This document shows positions 49,535-58,168 of a stretch of DNA of 64,000 bases, piece after piece. The DNA is taken from the NCBI GenBank assembly GCA_049840835.1, contig JASGJG010000032.1, positions 1 through 64,000 of the forward strand, given 5' to 3'. The stretch comes from JANLTX01 sp049840835 (GTDB lineage Bacteria; Armatimonadota; Armatimonadia; Armatimonadales; Armatimonadaceae). Within the stretch, counting starts at the first letter, position 1. Every line of letters begins with the position of its first letter. The position numbers and the translations under genes are program-made. The notes beneath the pieces are model-generated. The model was given only the letters and a program-made list of their open reading frames with translations, had not been told where the DNA came from and searched no databases.

Positions 49535-52252
49535 ATGGCCACGGGAACGCTCTGGCGGCTCACTCTTCTGGGACAGCTTCATGTAGAACCGCTAGCTCGC
49601 CCCGGCGCGACTATTACCCGCTTCCGCACCCAGAAGGCTGCCGCACTGCTGGCCTATCTTGCCTTGCGCCCCGGTTCACAGCCCCGCGAAACCCTACTCG
49701 CTATGCTCTGGCCGGATGCTCCCCCGGAGGCCGCCCGAAATAGCCTGTCTGTGGCGCTTAGCTCCTTGCGGAATCAACTGGAGCCACCGGAGCTGCCCGT
49801 GGGCTGTGTGTTCACTGCGGATCGGCAAAGTATCGGGCTGGTGCCTGGCGCCATGGAAACAGATGTGGCGGCTTTTCTAGCGCACCCAACTCTGACAACC
49901 TATGGTGGTATGTTACTGCCGGGCTTTTACGATGATTGGGTATTTACGGAACGTGAGGTTCTAGCCGAGCGGTTCCGGGCGCAGGTGCGCGCCGAAGCCC
50001 GACGAGCTAGCCCAGAGCAGAAGCTCACCCTGGCCCGTGAAGCGACGATAAAAGACCCGGACTATGCCGATGAATGGGCAGAATGGGTACCCAAGGGCGC
50101 AGTAGCAGAAGCGGTCACTGCTGTGCCAGTGCCACCAGAGGCTCCCAGAACTTCAGCGCCCCAACCCATAGATGCTCTGCCAGCCTACCCCACCCGGTTC
50201 TTCGGGCGAGAAGCGGAGAAAGCAAGGCTACTGACGCTGTTAGGCGAGGCGCGATTGGTGACCCTGGTGGGTCTGGGTGGACTGGGTAAGACTCGGCTGG
50301 CGCTAGAGGCACTGCGCCAGCACTCCGAAACGGTTTTCGTACCCCTGGCGGAACGCAGTGATGCCGATGCGATTATCCCCGCTATCCGCTCTGCCCTCCG
50401 ACTGCCCCCAGCGCCAGAGGAGCAGGAGAGCCTGATTCACGCGCTACGCCAGCGCCAGACCACGCTGCTTCTAGACAACCTGGAGCATCTTGGTGATGGA
50501 GCCGCGGGAGTTTTGTACTCACTGCTGGGGCAGGTGGAATCCCTGCGCATCGTGGCTACCAGCCGCCGGGCGCTGAGCCTGCCGGGGGAATCTCTCTTGC
50601 CCCTCACGCCACTGCCCTTAGAGAGCGCTATGGCGCTGTTTACCGACCGAGCTCGCGCGGTTCTTCCCGACTTTCATGTGAACTCGCGCAACGCCGAAGC
50701 ACTGGAATCGCTCTGCCGCCGGTTAGACGGTATCCCACTGGCTGTCGAACTGGCGGCGTCACGAGCGCGCGTACTCACCCCCGGTCAGTGGCTTCAGCGC
50801 CTGGAGAGTGGGTTGGATGCCGTTGCCGCAACATCGCGTATGGGTGTGCCCGAGCGGCAACGAACTCTGCTGGCGACCCTGCGCTGGAGCTACGATCTGC
50901 TCTCTCCGGAAACGCAGGGGTTCTTCGCGCAGCTCTCCGTTTTCCGTGGTGGTGCCAGTTTAGAGGCGATAGAGGCAGTCACATCAGATCCTCTGGCACT
51001 GGATCGGCTGGCAGAACTCACCGACCACTCTCTCCTCACCAGCACGCTGATAGAGGGCGAGCGCCTGCGTTTCACTCTATTGGAAACCATTCGAGAGTTC
51101 GCAAAGAGTGTGTTTCCTACCGACTCTCCCGCTCGACAGCAGCATGCCGCCTACTTCGCAAAAGAGTCCGAGGTCTATGCTCCGCGCCTGCGCTCACAGG
51201 GTGGCGAAGCGGCGCGGCACTGGTTCGAGGAAGAGCAGGAGAACCTGCGGACGGCATTAGAGCAGTATGGGCAAACGGACCCACCAGGCCTGCTGCGTCT
51301 TGCAACAAGTGTCGGGCGTTGGTGGGAAAGCAGTAGCGCCTGGAACGAAGCGAGTACCTGGTTAGAGCGCGCCCTAGGTGGCTGCCCGAACGATACCTCG
51401 GACACTCGCGAAGCACGCAGCATCGCCTGGACAATTCTGGGCAACATCGCTCATAATCAAGGCCGCTTCGACCTGGCAGAAGAACGTCTCACTCGGGCCT
51501 TGCACCTCTGCGAAGCCATGGGAGATGACCAACGGGCCGCCAAGGTCTACAACAATCTGAGCCTGATAGCCTCACTCCGGCAGGACCTTCCCACAGCCAT
51601 TAGCCTGACAGAGAAGGCAATCGCCATGCATCGGCGAGTAGGTGCTGAGCTAGATGCCGCTATCACCCAGATAAACCTGGCTACGTTGCACGGCGGCGCA
51701 GGGGACTGGGAAATAGCAGAGCGGCTTTTTGCTGAGTCTGCCGTAGTTCTAGAGCGGCACGAGAATAAATCGGCTCTTGCTATTGCCTGGGCGAACCTGG
51801 GCGCGTGTGCCGCACAGCGTGGCGCACTCGATGAATCTGAGGACCTTCTGCGCCGTAGTCTGGCGCTAAAAGAAGCGCAGGGCGATAAGTTCGGACAGGC
51901 GTGGTCCTTAGATAATCTGGCTGAAGTGCTTCTGGCTCGTAATCAGTTCTCAGAAGCACTGACTGCTCTTCAGAGCGCCCTCACCCTGACACAGGAGTTG
52001 GGTGCATGGCGACTACTGCCCTTTGTTTTGCTACATCTGGCTCAAGCATTCCAGACCACCGAGCCCGAGCGGGCAGCCAGTTTTCTTGGTGCCTGTCGGC
52101 GGCTGCGTGCCACCAACGGACTTGTCTTTGCGGCGAATCAGCAGGAAGCGGAGGCAACACTAGAAGCCACGCTTCTAGCAGCACTCGGTCCCCGCTTGGA
52201 GCAAGCTCTTAAAGCGCTGGATACGATTCTCCCGGAAGAATTAAGAGTGTAA
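49535..52252 (+). CDS. SARP/AfsR-like regulator: winged helix, NTPase and TPR
   Basis: 905 residues. The N-terminal OmpR-type winged helix (about 8-105: 'TQKAAALLAYLALRPGSQPR', 'LLAMLWPDAPPEAARNSLSV') is followed by a shortened BTAD-like stretch. An NB-ARC/STAND NTPase covers about 210-480: P-loop 'VGLGGLGKT' (about 245-253), Walker B 'TTLLLDNLEHLG', 'RRLDGIPLAVELAASRARVL'. TPR repeats cover about 600-860 ('NIAHNQGRFDLAEERLTRAL', 'NLSLIASLRQDLPTAISLTE'). Such proteins activate transcription on ligand-induced assembly. The bicupin gene 68 bp downstream is a candidate target. Confidence 0.9.
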   Translation: MATGTLWRLTLLGQLHVEPLARPGATITRFRTQKAAALLAYLALRPGSQPRETLLAMLWPDAPPEAARNSLSVALSSLRNQLEPPELPVGCVFTADRQSIGLVPGAMETDVAAFLAHPTLTTYGGMLLPGFYDDWVFTEREVLAERFRAQVRAEARRASPEQKLTLAREATIKDPDYADEWAEWVPKGAVAEAVTAVPVPPEAPRTSAPQPIDALPAYPTRFFGREAEKARLLTLLGEARLVTLVGLGGLGKTRLALEALRQHSETVFVPLAERSDADAIIPAIRSALRLPPAPEEQESLIHALRQRQTTLLLDNLEHLGDGAAGVLYSLLGQVESLRIVATSRRALSLPGESLLPLTPLPLESAMALFTDRARAVLPDFHVNSRNAEALESLCRRLDGIPLAVELAASRARVLTPGQWLQRLESGLDAVAATSRMGVPERQRTLLATLRWSYDLLSPETQGFFAQLSVFRGGASLEAIEAVTSDPLALDRLAELTDHSLLTSTLIEGERLRFTLLETIREFAKSVFPTDSPARQQHAAYFAKESEVYAPRLRSQGGEAARHWFEEEQENLRTALEQYGQTDPPGLLRLATSVGRWWESSSAWNEASTWLERALGGCPNDTSDTREARSIAWTILGNIAHNQGRFDLAEERLTRALHLCEAMGDDQRAAKVYNNLSLIASLRQDLPTAISLTEKAIAMHRRVGAELDAAITQINLATLHGGAGDWEIAERLFAESAVVLERHENKSALAIAWANLGACAAQRGALDESEDLLRRSLALKEAQGDKFGQAWSLDNLAEVLLARNQFSEALTALQSALTLTQELGAWRLLPFVLLHLAQAFQTTEPERAASFLGACRRLRATNGLVFAANQQEAEATLEATLLAALGPRLEQALKALDTILPEELRV

Positions 52253-52319
52253 GACCTGGTTAAGACTGGCTCACTATCCTTGCTACATCAATGCCGCCAA
52301 CCATGCGGTAGACACAGGG

Positions 52320-53279
52320 ATGGACGAACCAATGAGCCGACCGTACGTGCGCCGCCGCGCGCAAGATAACTCCTGGTGGTATATGGGCCACCTTTCCACT
52401 GTACTGGCCATGCCGGAGGACACAGATGGCAGTATGGGTGTCTTTGATGTCACGATTCGAGCGGGCATGGAGCCGCCACCGCATGTTCATAGCCGCGAAG
52501 TTGAGGCTATCTTTCTGCTGGATGGCTATTTAGAAGGTTTCGCAGGCAATCAGCGCCTCTGCGCCGGGCCGGGTGAGCTGGTGAATCTGCCCATGAACCA
52601 ACCGCATGGTTGGAAGATAACCGCGGGCAACGATGGCGTGAGTGCGCGTGGGCTGGTGATTGCTGTCCCCGGCGCCTTCGGTCACTACTTCCGGCGCTTC
52701 TCGGAGCCGTGCGAAAAACTGGCTCTGCCCGATGTCAACAATAATGCCTATCAGGCAAAGATGCAGGCTGATATCGGTGGCATGATCGCCGATGCCGCCG
52801 AGTTCGGGATAGAGTGGATGCCGCCGGGTTATATGCCGCCCACGCTCCAGACCCTGCCAGCGCGCCCGGCCTGCTTGAATGTTCTGGGCGAGCAGTTCCA
52901 GCCGCTGGCGCTTTCTGGTGAAACCGGAGGGCACTACGCCGCGATGATCTGGACCAGCCCGGCACAGAGCCAGCTTCCCTGCCACCGACATGAGGATGCC
53001 GATGAGGCGTTTTATGTACTGGAAGGCCGAATCGCCATTCAGACCGAGGATGACTTCTGGGTCATCGCGGAGCCGGGCGATTTCGTATTCCTGCCACGTG
53101 GTGTAGCCCACCGGCACAATGCCGCAGGTGGCGCACCAGCTCGGGCGTTTCAACTGCTGACACCGGGTGGTGTGGAGGGTGGCCTGGCGGAAGTGGCCGC
53201 GCTTCCCCCGCAGGAAATCAATTTCCCGGCATTGGCAGAAATTGCGGAACGCTACCGTTTAACCCTGTTGCCAGGGTAG
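52320..53279 (+). CDS. Bicupin, quercetin-2,3-dioxygenase-like
   Basis: 319 residues, two cupin domains. Metal-site motifs: domain 1 'PPPHVHSREVEAIFLLDG' and domain 2 'LPCHRHEDADEAFYVLEGRI', each with HxH and a downstream Glu, plus late motifs 'VNLPMNQPHGWK' and 'VFLPRGVAHRHN'. It may be a metal-dependent dioxygenase or a ligand-binding cupin. The start is at 52320 or at the in-frame ATG 52332. It follows the NTPase regulator on the same strand. Confidence 0.88.
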   Translation: MDEPMSRPYVRRRAQDNSWWYMGHLSTVLAMPEDTDGSMGVFDVTIRAGMEPPPHVHSREVEAIFLLDGYLEGFAGNQRLCAGPGELVNLPMNQPHGWKITAGNDGVSARGLVIAVPGAFGHYFRRFSEPCEKLALPDVNNNAYQAKMQADIGGMIADAAEFGIEWMPPGYMPPTLQTLPARPACLNVLGEQFQPLALSGETGGHYAAMIWTSPAQSQLPCHRHEDADEAFYVLEGRIAIQTEDDFWVIAEPGDFVFLPRGVAHRHNAAGGAPARAFQLLTPGGVEGGLAEVAALPPQEINFPALAEIAERYRLTLLPG

Positions 53280-53420
53280 AATGCCGCCAGTTCTACTGGC
53301 AGACAAAAACACCGGGCGTCACAGAAACTTCTAGCCTCGCGTTGTTGTCTCACGGAACCGGGTAAGGTTGCGGGTGAGTCAGTTTTGCCCCCCTACCGAT
53401 ACCCGAATCAGGGAGCAAAT

Positions 53421-54572
53421 GTGATCAGACGGCGCGAGGTTATAGGGGGACTTCTGGGTGGGCTACTTGCCCTGCCTGCCTTCGCGGGCGGGAACGACGC
53501 GGAGACAGTTTATACCTCATCAGCGCCGAGTCCCCGTGGTCGCACCTTCTCGCCCACTCCCGAGTTAATCTGGCCAGCGTTCCCCAGTGGCGACCGACGT
53601 GTGAACAAGGTCCATCTGGAAATTGGTGGACGCGAGGTCCCTGCCAAGTTTGATACCAGCCGTGGCCTGGTCGGCAAGCCTGACTCTCCTCTGCCCGTTG
53701 GTGAGCACGAAGCCAAAGCAGAGCTCTACTTCGATGATGGTTGGCGTGCTAGCATCCGCTGGACCTTTACCATTGCTCCCAAACCCGCCGCAGCTCCCAC
53801 GCCACAGACACAGGCTCAGGAGATGCTGGTGCAGGTGAATGAGATTCGGCGCAAAGCAAACCTCCCTCCCATGAACATGGATGCCCGGCTGTGCTGGGCC
53901 GCAGCCCGCCACAGTGCCTGGCAGCAGAAGAACAATATGTTCGGGCACTACCAGTCACCGGGCACACCGGGATTCTTCGGGGCGAACGTGGAAGACCGAG
54001 TGGTGGCCTGTGGCTTCTCCGAGGGTGTCTACGAGGGCGTTCACATGGGTGAGACCAGCCCGCGTGAGGCGATTCAAGATCTCTTCTACGCCCCCTATCA
54101 CCGCCTGGCATTCCTGCAGCCCGATGCCGTGGCATTCGGTGGTGGCGTGAGTGGCCAGTTCACCACGGCTCTCTGTGAAGGCACTCGCTCAAACTCCGTG
54201 GTCACCTGGCCTGCTATGGGGCAGAAAAACGTGCCGCTCACGTGGCAGGGTGAAGAGATTCCCCACCCGCTACGCATGCACGGCCTGAAGCCCAGCGTGA
54301 CTGTGGGCTCTATCATCAGTTTCAGCTACTTCACGCCCGAGATGGACGAGATCTCAGTAACGTCCGCAGCCGTGTGGGGACCCGATGGCGAGATCGTTCC
54401 GCTCTATCTGAACACGCCGCAAAACGACGATGAGCTGAGCAATGCGGCCTTCGTGATTCCGCAGAAGCCATTGAAACCCTCTACCCAATACACGGTCTCC
54501 GTGCTGGCAAAAGTGACACGCACCGACGCGGAGATTCACCGCCAGTGGACATTTACCACCGCCGCAAAGTAA
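53421..54572 (+). CDS. Secreted CAP (SCP/PR1-like)-domain protein
   Basis: 383 residues from GTG 53421 (AGGGAG upstream). A signal peptide ('VIGGLLGGLLALPAFAGG') with a leading RRR is followed by an Ig-like segment (about 50-130). The CAP domain (about 145-280) has 'LVQVNEIRRKANLPPMNMDA', 'CWAAARHSAWQQKNNMFGHY' and 'AYAPYHRLAF'-like order ('FYAPYHRLAF'). The C-terminal Big_5-like beta domain has 'PLKPSTQYTVSVLAKV'. It is secreted, with unknown target. Confidence 0.85.
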   Translation: MIRRREVIGGLLGGLLALPAFAGGNDAETVYTSSAPSPRGRTFSPTPELIWPAFPSGDRRVNKVHLEIGGREVPAKFDTSRGLVGKPDSPLPVGEHEAKAELYFDDGWRASIRWTFTIAPKPAAAPTPQTQAQEMLVQVNEIRRKANLPPMNMDARLCWAAARHSAWQQKNNMFGHYQSPGTPGFFGANVEDRVVACGFSEGVYEGVHMGETSPREAIQDLFYAPYHRLAFLQPDAVAFGGGVSGQFTTALCEGTRSNSVVTWPAMGQKNVPLTWQGEEIPHPLRMHGLKPSVTVGSIISFSYFTPEMDEISVTSAAVWGPDGEIVPLYLNTPQNDDELSNAAFVIPQKPLKPSTQYTVSVLAKVTRTDAEIHRQWTFTTAAK

Positions 54573-54879
54573 TCCCAATCCGGTACAGCCGTCGAATGAA
54601 TTCGCGGCTATAATTATCAAGTCTGCCTTCGCAGACTCCCGAAGCCTCAAGGGGCTATTCGACAAGTCTCGCTGGCGAGACGCAGGTCGAATTCGTAATA
54701 GTAGGCCCCGATTTCAATCGGGGAATTTGTTTTGGCACAGGTGTCCAAATTTGGACACAGATAGCCTATAAACTTTCTCTTCACGGTGCTAAAAGGGTTA
54801 ATCCAGGGGCACAAATGTGCGATACACTTCTTATTCAGAAGCGGCGCTCTGCTGCTAAACACTGGAGAAAGTTTTCAGG
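54573..54879. other. 307-bp intergenic region with hairpin series
   Basis: No gene is seen. It holds GTCTGC/GCAGAC (54621-54636), a TTCGAC...GTCGAA arm enclosing GTCTCGC/GCGAGAC (about 54658-54690), a CCCCGATT/AATCGGGG stem near 54704-54722, and the palindrome 54741-54758. The CCCCGATT hairpin, read on the minus strand, has a TTGAAA loop like the repeats at 2.8-3.1 kb. A TATAAA lies at 54767-54772. Confidence 0.6.
54741..54758. promoter_or_regulatory. 18-bp perfect palindrome, operator candidate for xylA
   Basis: GTGTCCAAATTTGGACAC is fully symmetric and lies 8 bp upstream of TATAAA (54767-54772), about 120 bp before xylA. The size and symmetry fit a LacI, ROK or similar dimeric repressor site. 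Confidence 0.55.
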
Positions 54880-55959
54880 ATGGCTTTTAAAAAAGACAGC
54901 GCGGGCAAATGGGTTCCTGCGCTTAGCGAGTATGGGCTCGGCGATGCCTTTGGCGCGGGTGTATGGAACATGGGACCCGGTGGCGGGCGATTCGCTCCCG
55001 TAATGCGCCCCCAGCTCTCGCTGGAAGAAACGCTGGTCGGCCTCAAAGATGCAGGCTGTTCCCATGTGGAGTTTCATGACACCGAGGCCGAGCCTGCCGA
55101 TGCTGTAGACATCATGAAGGCGGTAGACAATGCGGGCATGAAGGTTTCCATGTGTACCGCAAACCTGTTCAAGCGCGGCCCCGAGTTCGCTATCGGCAAC
55201 CTGGGGGCACCGGTAGAATCCACCCGGCAGGAAGCGATTCGCCGCACCAAAGAGTACATCACCACCGGTATTGAAATCTTCAAGTCCGAGGTCTATGTCT
55301 ACTGGAACAGCTCCAACGGGTTCGGTGGCCCGCTCATGGTGAACTACCAGGACTGCTATGCCCAGACCGCCGAGTCTCTTGATGAGATAGTTGCCTGGAT
55401 GTTGAGCACCTATGGCCCCGAGAAGGCGATTCCGATCTGTATCGAGCCGAAGCCGAACGAGCCCGTGAACTGGGGTGTGCCCGCCGACTGCGGCGAGACT
55501 CTGGCGATTATCGCGCGTATGGCTCCTGAGCATCAGCAGTTTGTAGGTACCAATATCGAAACCTGTCATTCTCATATGGCGGGCAAGCGCTTCGCGGCGG
55601 AGATCGGTCTGGCAGCGGCCCTGAACAAAGCCTGGTACATCCACCTCAACAGTGGCACAGGCCTGAAGTACGATGAAGACCTGGCGTTCGGGGACAACGA
55701 TTTTGGCGTGGCTGTAGAGACCGTGTGGACCCTACAGGAAATCGGCTACAAGCACGTGGTCGGTATCGACTGCCAGCCACTCGCTACCGATACCCCAGAC
55801 CAGCAGAATGCATCCGTGGCTCGCTCGGTGAAGAACTTCAAGCGCGCCCAGGAAGCCTGCAAGCGCCTGAACGCCACCGAACTGAACACTCTCCGCGCCG
55901 CCGGAGATCGCGCCGGTCTCTCCGACCTGTTTGCCCGCATCGTCAGCGGCCTGGCGTAA
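54880..55959 (+). CDS. xylA: Xylose isomerase (class I-like)
   Basis: A 359-residue TIM-barrel metal enzyme, D-xylose to D-xylulose. Landmarks of XylA are present: 'FGAGVWNMGPGGGRFAP', catalytic His in 'HVEFHDTEAEPAD', metal Lys/Glu block 'CIEPKPNEPVNWG', 'NIETCHSHMAGKRFAAE' and 'YIHLNSGTGLKYDEDLAFGD'. It is slightly short for class I (about 385-390). It stands alone behind a long leader region with a palindromic operator candidate, consistent with sugar-regulated expression. Other sugar isomerases of the fold are possible. Confidence 0.85.
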   Translation: MAFKKDSAGKWVPALSEYGLGDAFGAGVWNMGPGGGRFAPVMRPQLSLEETLVGLKDAGCSHVEFHDTEAEPADAVDIMKAVDNAGMKVSMCTANLFKRGPEFAIGNLGAPVESTRQEAIRRTKEYITTGIEIFKSEVYVYWNSSNGFGGPLMVNYQDCYAQTAESLDEIVAWMLSTYGPEKAIPICIEPKPNEPVNWGVPADCGETLAIIARMAPEHQQFVGTNIETCHSHMAGKRFAAEIGLAAALNKAWYIHLNSGTGLKYDEDLAFGDNDFGVAVETVWTLQEIGYKHVVGIDCQPLATDTPDQQNASVARSVKNFKRAQEACKRLNATELNTLRAAGDRAGLSDLFARIVSGLA

Positions 55960-55996
55960 TACCGACCTCTCCCGCCGCTAAGCGGCACTGTAATAG

Positions 55997-56018
55997 CCCC
56001 TCTCCTTTAGGAGAGGGG
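55997..56018. terminator. Hairpin after xylA
   Basis: A 10-bp CCCCTCTCCT / AGGAGAGGGG stem with a two-base TT between the arms, 38 bp after the xylA stop. Only a short T-run follows. Confidence 0.55.
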
Positions 56019-56035
56019 TTGGGGAGAGGTAGAGG

Positions 56036-56041
56036 TAAAAT
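56036..56041 (+). promoter_or_regulatory. -10 box (TAAAAT) for a leaderless VOC transcript
   Basis: TAAAAT ends seven bases before ATG 56049. Confidence 0.5.
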
Positions 56042-56048
56042 CTCCTCA

Positions 56049-56666
56049 ATGCAAATCCACCATGTTGAGGTAGTGGGGCGAGACAGAGGCGCAATGAGGC
56101 GTTTCTATAGCGAAACTCTGGGGCTGGAAATCATCGACGAATCCAATGAAGGATTCTCCGTGCAGGCCGGGGCAAGTGAGCTTACCTTCACCAATACGCC
56201 CGCTCCTGCCGGGGTCTACCACATCGCGTTCAATATCCCTGAAGACCGGTTCGACGAAGGCGTGGAATGGCTGAAGGAGCGCGCAGAGATCCTGTGGCGG
56301 CCCGATGGGCGTGAGGTTTTCACCTTCGACAACTGGAACGCGCACGCCGTGTACTTCGAGGACCCGGATGGGAATATTCTGGAGCTAATCACGCGGCACA
56401 GCCTGCCCTCGGCCAGCACGCAATTCGAGATTCTCTCTATCAGTGAGGTAGGCGTGGCGGTAGACGACGTTGCTGCCGAAGCTGAGCGATTGGGCCTGCC
56501 AGACTACAAGCAGAACTCCGCTGAGTTCCGGCCTGTAGGTGATGAAGAAGGACTACTGATCCTGGTCAAATCAGGGCGCCTATGGTGGCCTACTGAGGAC
56601 CGTCCTGCTCTCCCATTGCCTACAGAGCTGACTCTTTCCACCGGGCAAGTTCGCTATCCGAGATAG
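56049..56666 (+). CDS. VOC (glyoxalase/bleomycin-resistance) superfamily protein
   Basis: 205 residues from ATG 56049. Two beta-alpha-beta-beta-beta modules: 'IHHVEVVGRDRGAMRRFYSE' to 'AVYFEDPDGNILELITRHSL' (metal His and Glu), then a second degenerate module ('ISEVGVAVDDVAAEAERLGL'). It could be a metal-dependent lyase, dioxygenase or binding protein. The longer frame from 55725 shadows xylA. Confidence 0.86.
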   Translation: MQIHHVEVVGRDRGAMRRFYSETLGLEIIDESNEGFSVQAGASELTFTNTPAPAGVYHIAFNIPEDRFDEGVEWLKERAEILWRPDGREVFTFDNWNAHAVYFEDPDGNILELITRHSLPSASTQFEILSISEVGVAVDDVAAEAERLGLPDYKQNSAEFRPVGDEEGLLILVKSGRLWWPTEDRPALPLPTELTLSTGQVRYPR

Positions 56667-56678
56667 AATGCCCATGGC

Positions 56679-58043
56679 GTGAGCAAAGAAGATAGAACTA
56701 TTCGCTGGTGCATTGTCGCGCTGGCAATTATCGGGTTGGTACGGCTGCTCTCTCTGGGAGCCTACCCCCTCATGGACAACACCGAGTCCCGCTACGCTGA
56801 GATAGGCCGCGTGATGGCTGCCACCGGAGACTGGATAACCCCTTCGCTCACCGATGGGCGCGCGTTCTGGGCCAAGCCACCGCTCTCTACCTGGCTTACC
56901 GCCGCCTCTATCAAAGCCTTCGGGGTCAACGAGTTCGCGGCCCGATTTCCCTACTTCCTGCTGGCTATCGGGCTTCTATTGCTCACGTTCTCTCTGGCTC
57001 GCGCACTCATGGATCGCACCCGTGCGTGGTTGGCAACAGCCATTCTAGGCACAACAGCGCTGTTCTTCATATGCGCCGGTGCTGTCATGACTGACATGGC
57101 CATGGTGCTGGGCACCACTCTAGCCTTTGTGGGATTCTGGCGCTGTCAGAGTGAGGAGCGCAACAAACTCTGGGGCATAGCAGCCTTTTTCGGCGCGGGG
57201 CTCTCGCTCTTAGGCAAAGGGCCGGTGGGTATTGTACTTCTGGGGCTGCCTATCTTCGCCTGGTGCGCTGTGCACCGCGATTTTCGCCCGCTCCTGCGCC
57301 TGCCATGGGCAGCAGGCGTTCCCGTGCTGTTGCTTACGGCAGTGCCCTGGTACGCTATTGCGGAGCGCAAGACACCGGGGTTCCTAAACTACTTCATTGT
57401 AGGCGAACACATTCAGCGCTTCATCAATCCCGGCTGGAAAGGCGATCTCTATGGCACTGCCCATGTGCAGCCTAAAGGGATGATCTGGGCCTATGGGCTA
57501 GCAGATGCTCTCCCCTGGTCGGTAGTAGCCCTGCTGGGAGCGGGACGATTCTTTCGGGCGTTCCGTCGCCCGGAAGTTTCCTATCTCGTCTGCTGGGCGC
57601 TGACTCCGCTGGTGTTTTTTACGCTCTCTGGCAACATTCTCTACACCTATGTGCTACCGGGCTTACCTGCCTTTGCCATTCTGCTCACTCTGGGTATACG
57701 CCGCCCGGACCGTGCGGCTCTGGGAGCTGTTGCAGCCGCGGTTATCACCGGAGTACTGATTGTGGCAGGCGTAATTGCGCTGAACTCTGGGAAGCTGCGC
57801 TCGCCGTCTGACAAAGCGCTGATTCAAACCGCAAAGCCCTCTGAGAGCAATCCCTTGCTGTATCTTCAGGAGCCACCGAACTCAGCATGGTTTTACTCAG
57901 AGGGCAAGGGTGTTCTGCATGGCGACCAACCAACTCCCGAAACACGATGGTTAGCAAGCGAAAAAGACCTGCCCTCAGACTTGGCGGACTCTTTCGAGGC
58001 CGAAGGTAAATTCGGCAAGAAGACGCTTTACCGGCGGAAATAA
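56679..58043 (+). CDS. ArnT/PMT-like (GT39-type) membrane glycosyltransferase
   Basis: 454 residues, about 10-12 helices. The N-terminal signature 'YPLMDNTESRYAEIGRVMAA' and 'DWITPSLTDGRAFWAKPPLS' match ArnT-like glycosyltransferases that move sugars from polyprenyl phosphate to lipid or protein. Acidic residues in the first loop (Asp/Glu of 'DNTESR') are the expected catalytic ones. The start is GTG 56679, nine bases behind TAGAAT; the nearer ATG is out of frame. Confidence 0.9.
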   Translation: MSKEDRTIRWCIVALAIIGLVRLLSLGAYPLMDNTESRYAEIGRVMAATGDWITPSLTDGRAFWAKPPLSTWLTAASIKAFGVNEFAARFPYFLLAIGLLLLTFSLARALMDRTRAWLATAILGTTALFFICAGAVMTDMAMVLGTTLAFVGFWRCQSEERNKLWGIAAFFGAGLSLLGKGPVGIVLLGLPIFAWCAVHRDFRPLLRLPWAAGVPVLLLTAVPWYAIAERKTPGFLNYFIVGEHIQRFINPGWKGDLYGTAHVQPKGMIWAYGLADALPWSVVALLGAGRFFRAFRRPEVSYLVCWALTPLVFFTLSGNILYTYVLPGLPAFAILLTLGIRRPDRAALGAVAAAVITGVLIVAGVIALNSGKLRSPSDKALIQTAKPSESNPLLYLQEPPNSAWFYSEGKGVLHGDQPTPETRWLASEKDLPSDLADSFEAEGKFGKKTLYRRK

Positions 58044-58104
58044 CGTGACCGGACTGTTCCAGGACGGTGAACGTCCTTGATTATAGGTATGCATTCACCC
58101 CCTC

Positions 58105-58133
58105 TTGACGACAGGAGTAGTCTATGCCATAAT
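58105..58133 (+). promoter_or_regulatory. Sigma-70-type promoter of the VIT operon
   Basis: TTGACG (58105-58110), 17 bp, CATAAT (58128-58133). ATG 58169 follows about 35 bp later, with AAAGG nearby as Shine-Dalgarno. Confidence 0.75.
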
Positions 58134-58168
58134 CAGACTACAATAATAGTCAATCAAAAGGTCAGAAC

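Noticed and set aside
50788..51336. 182-residue frame within the NTPase regulator
   Set aside because: Same strand but out of frame with the conserved STAND domain; Arg/Ala/Ser-rich shadow.
55725..56048. N-terminal extension of the VOC gene
   Set aside because: Runs out of frame through xylA; the VOC domain begins at 56049 behind a -10 box.
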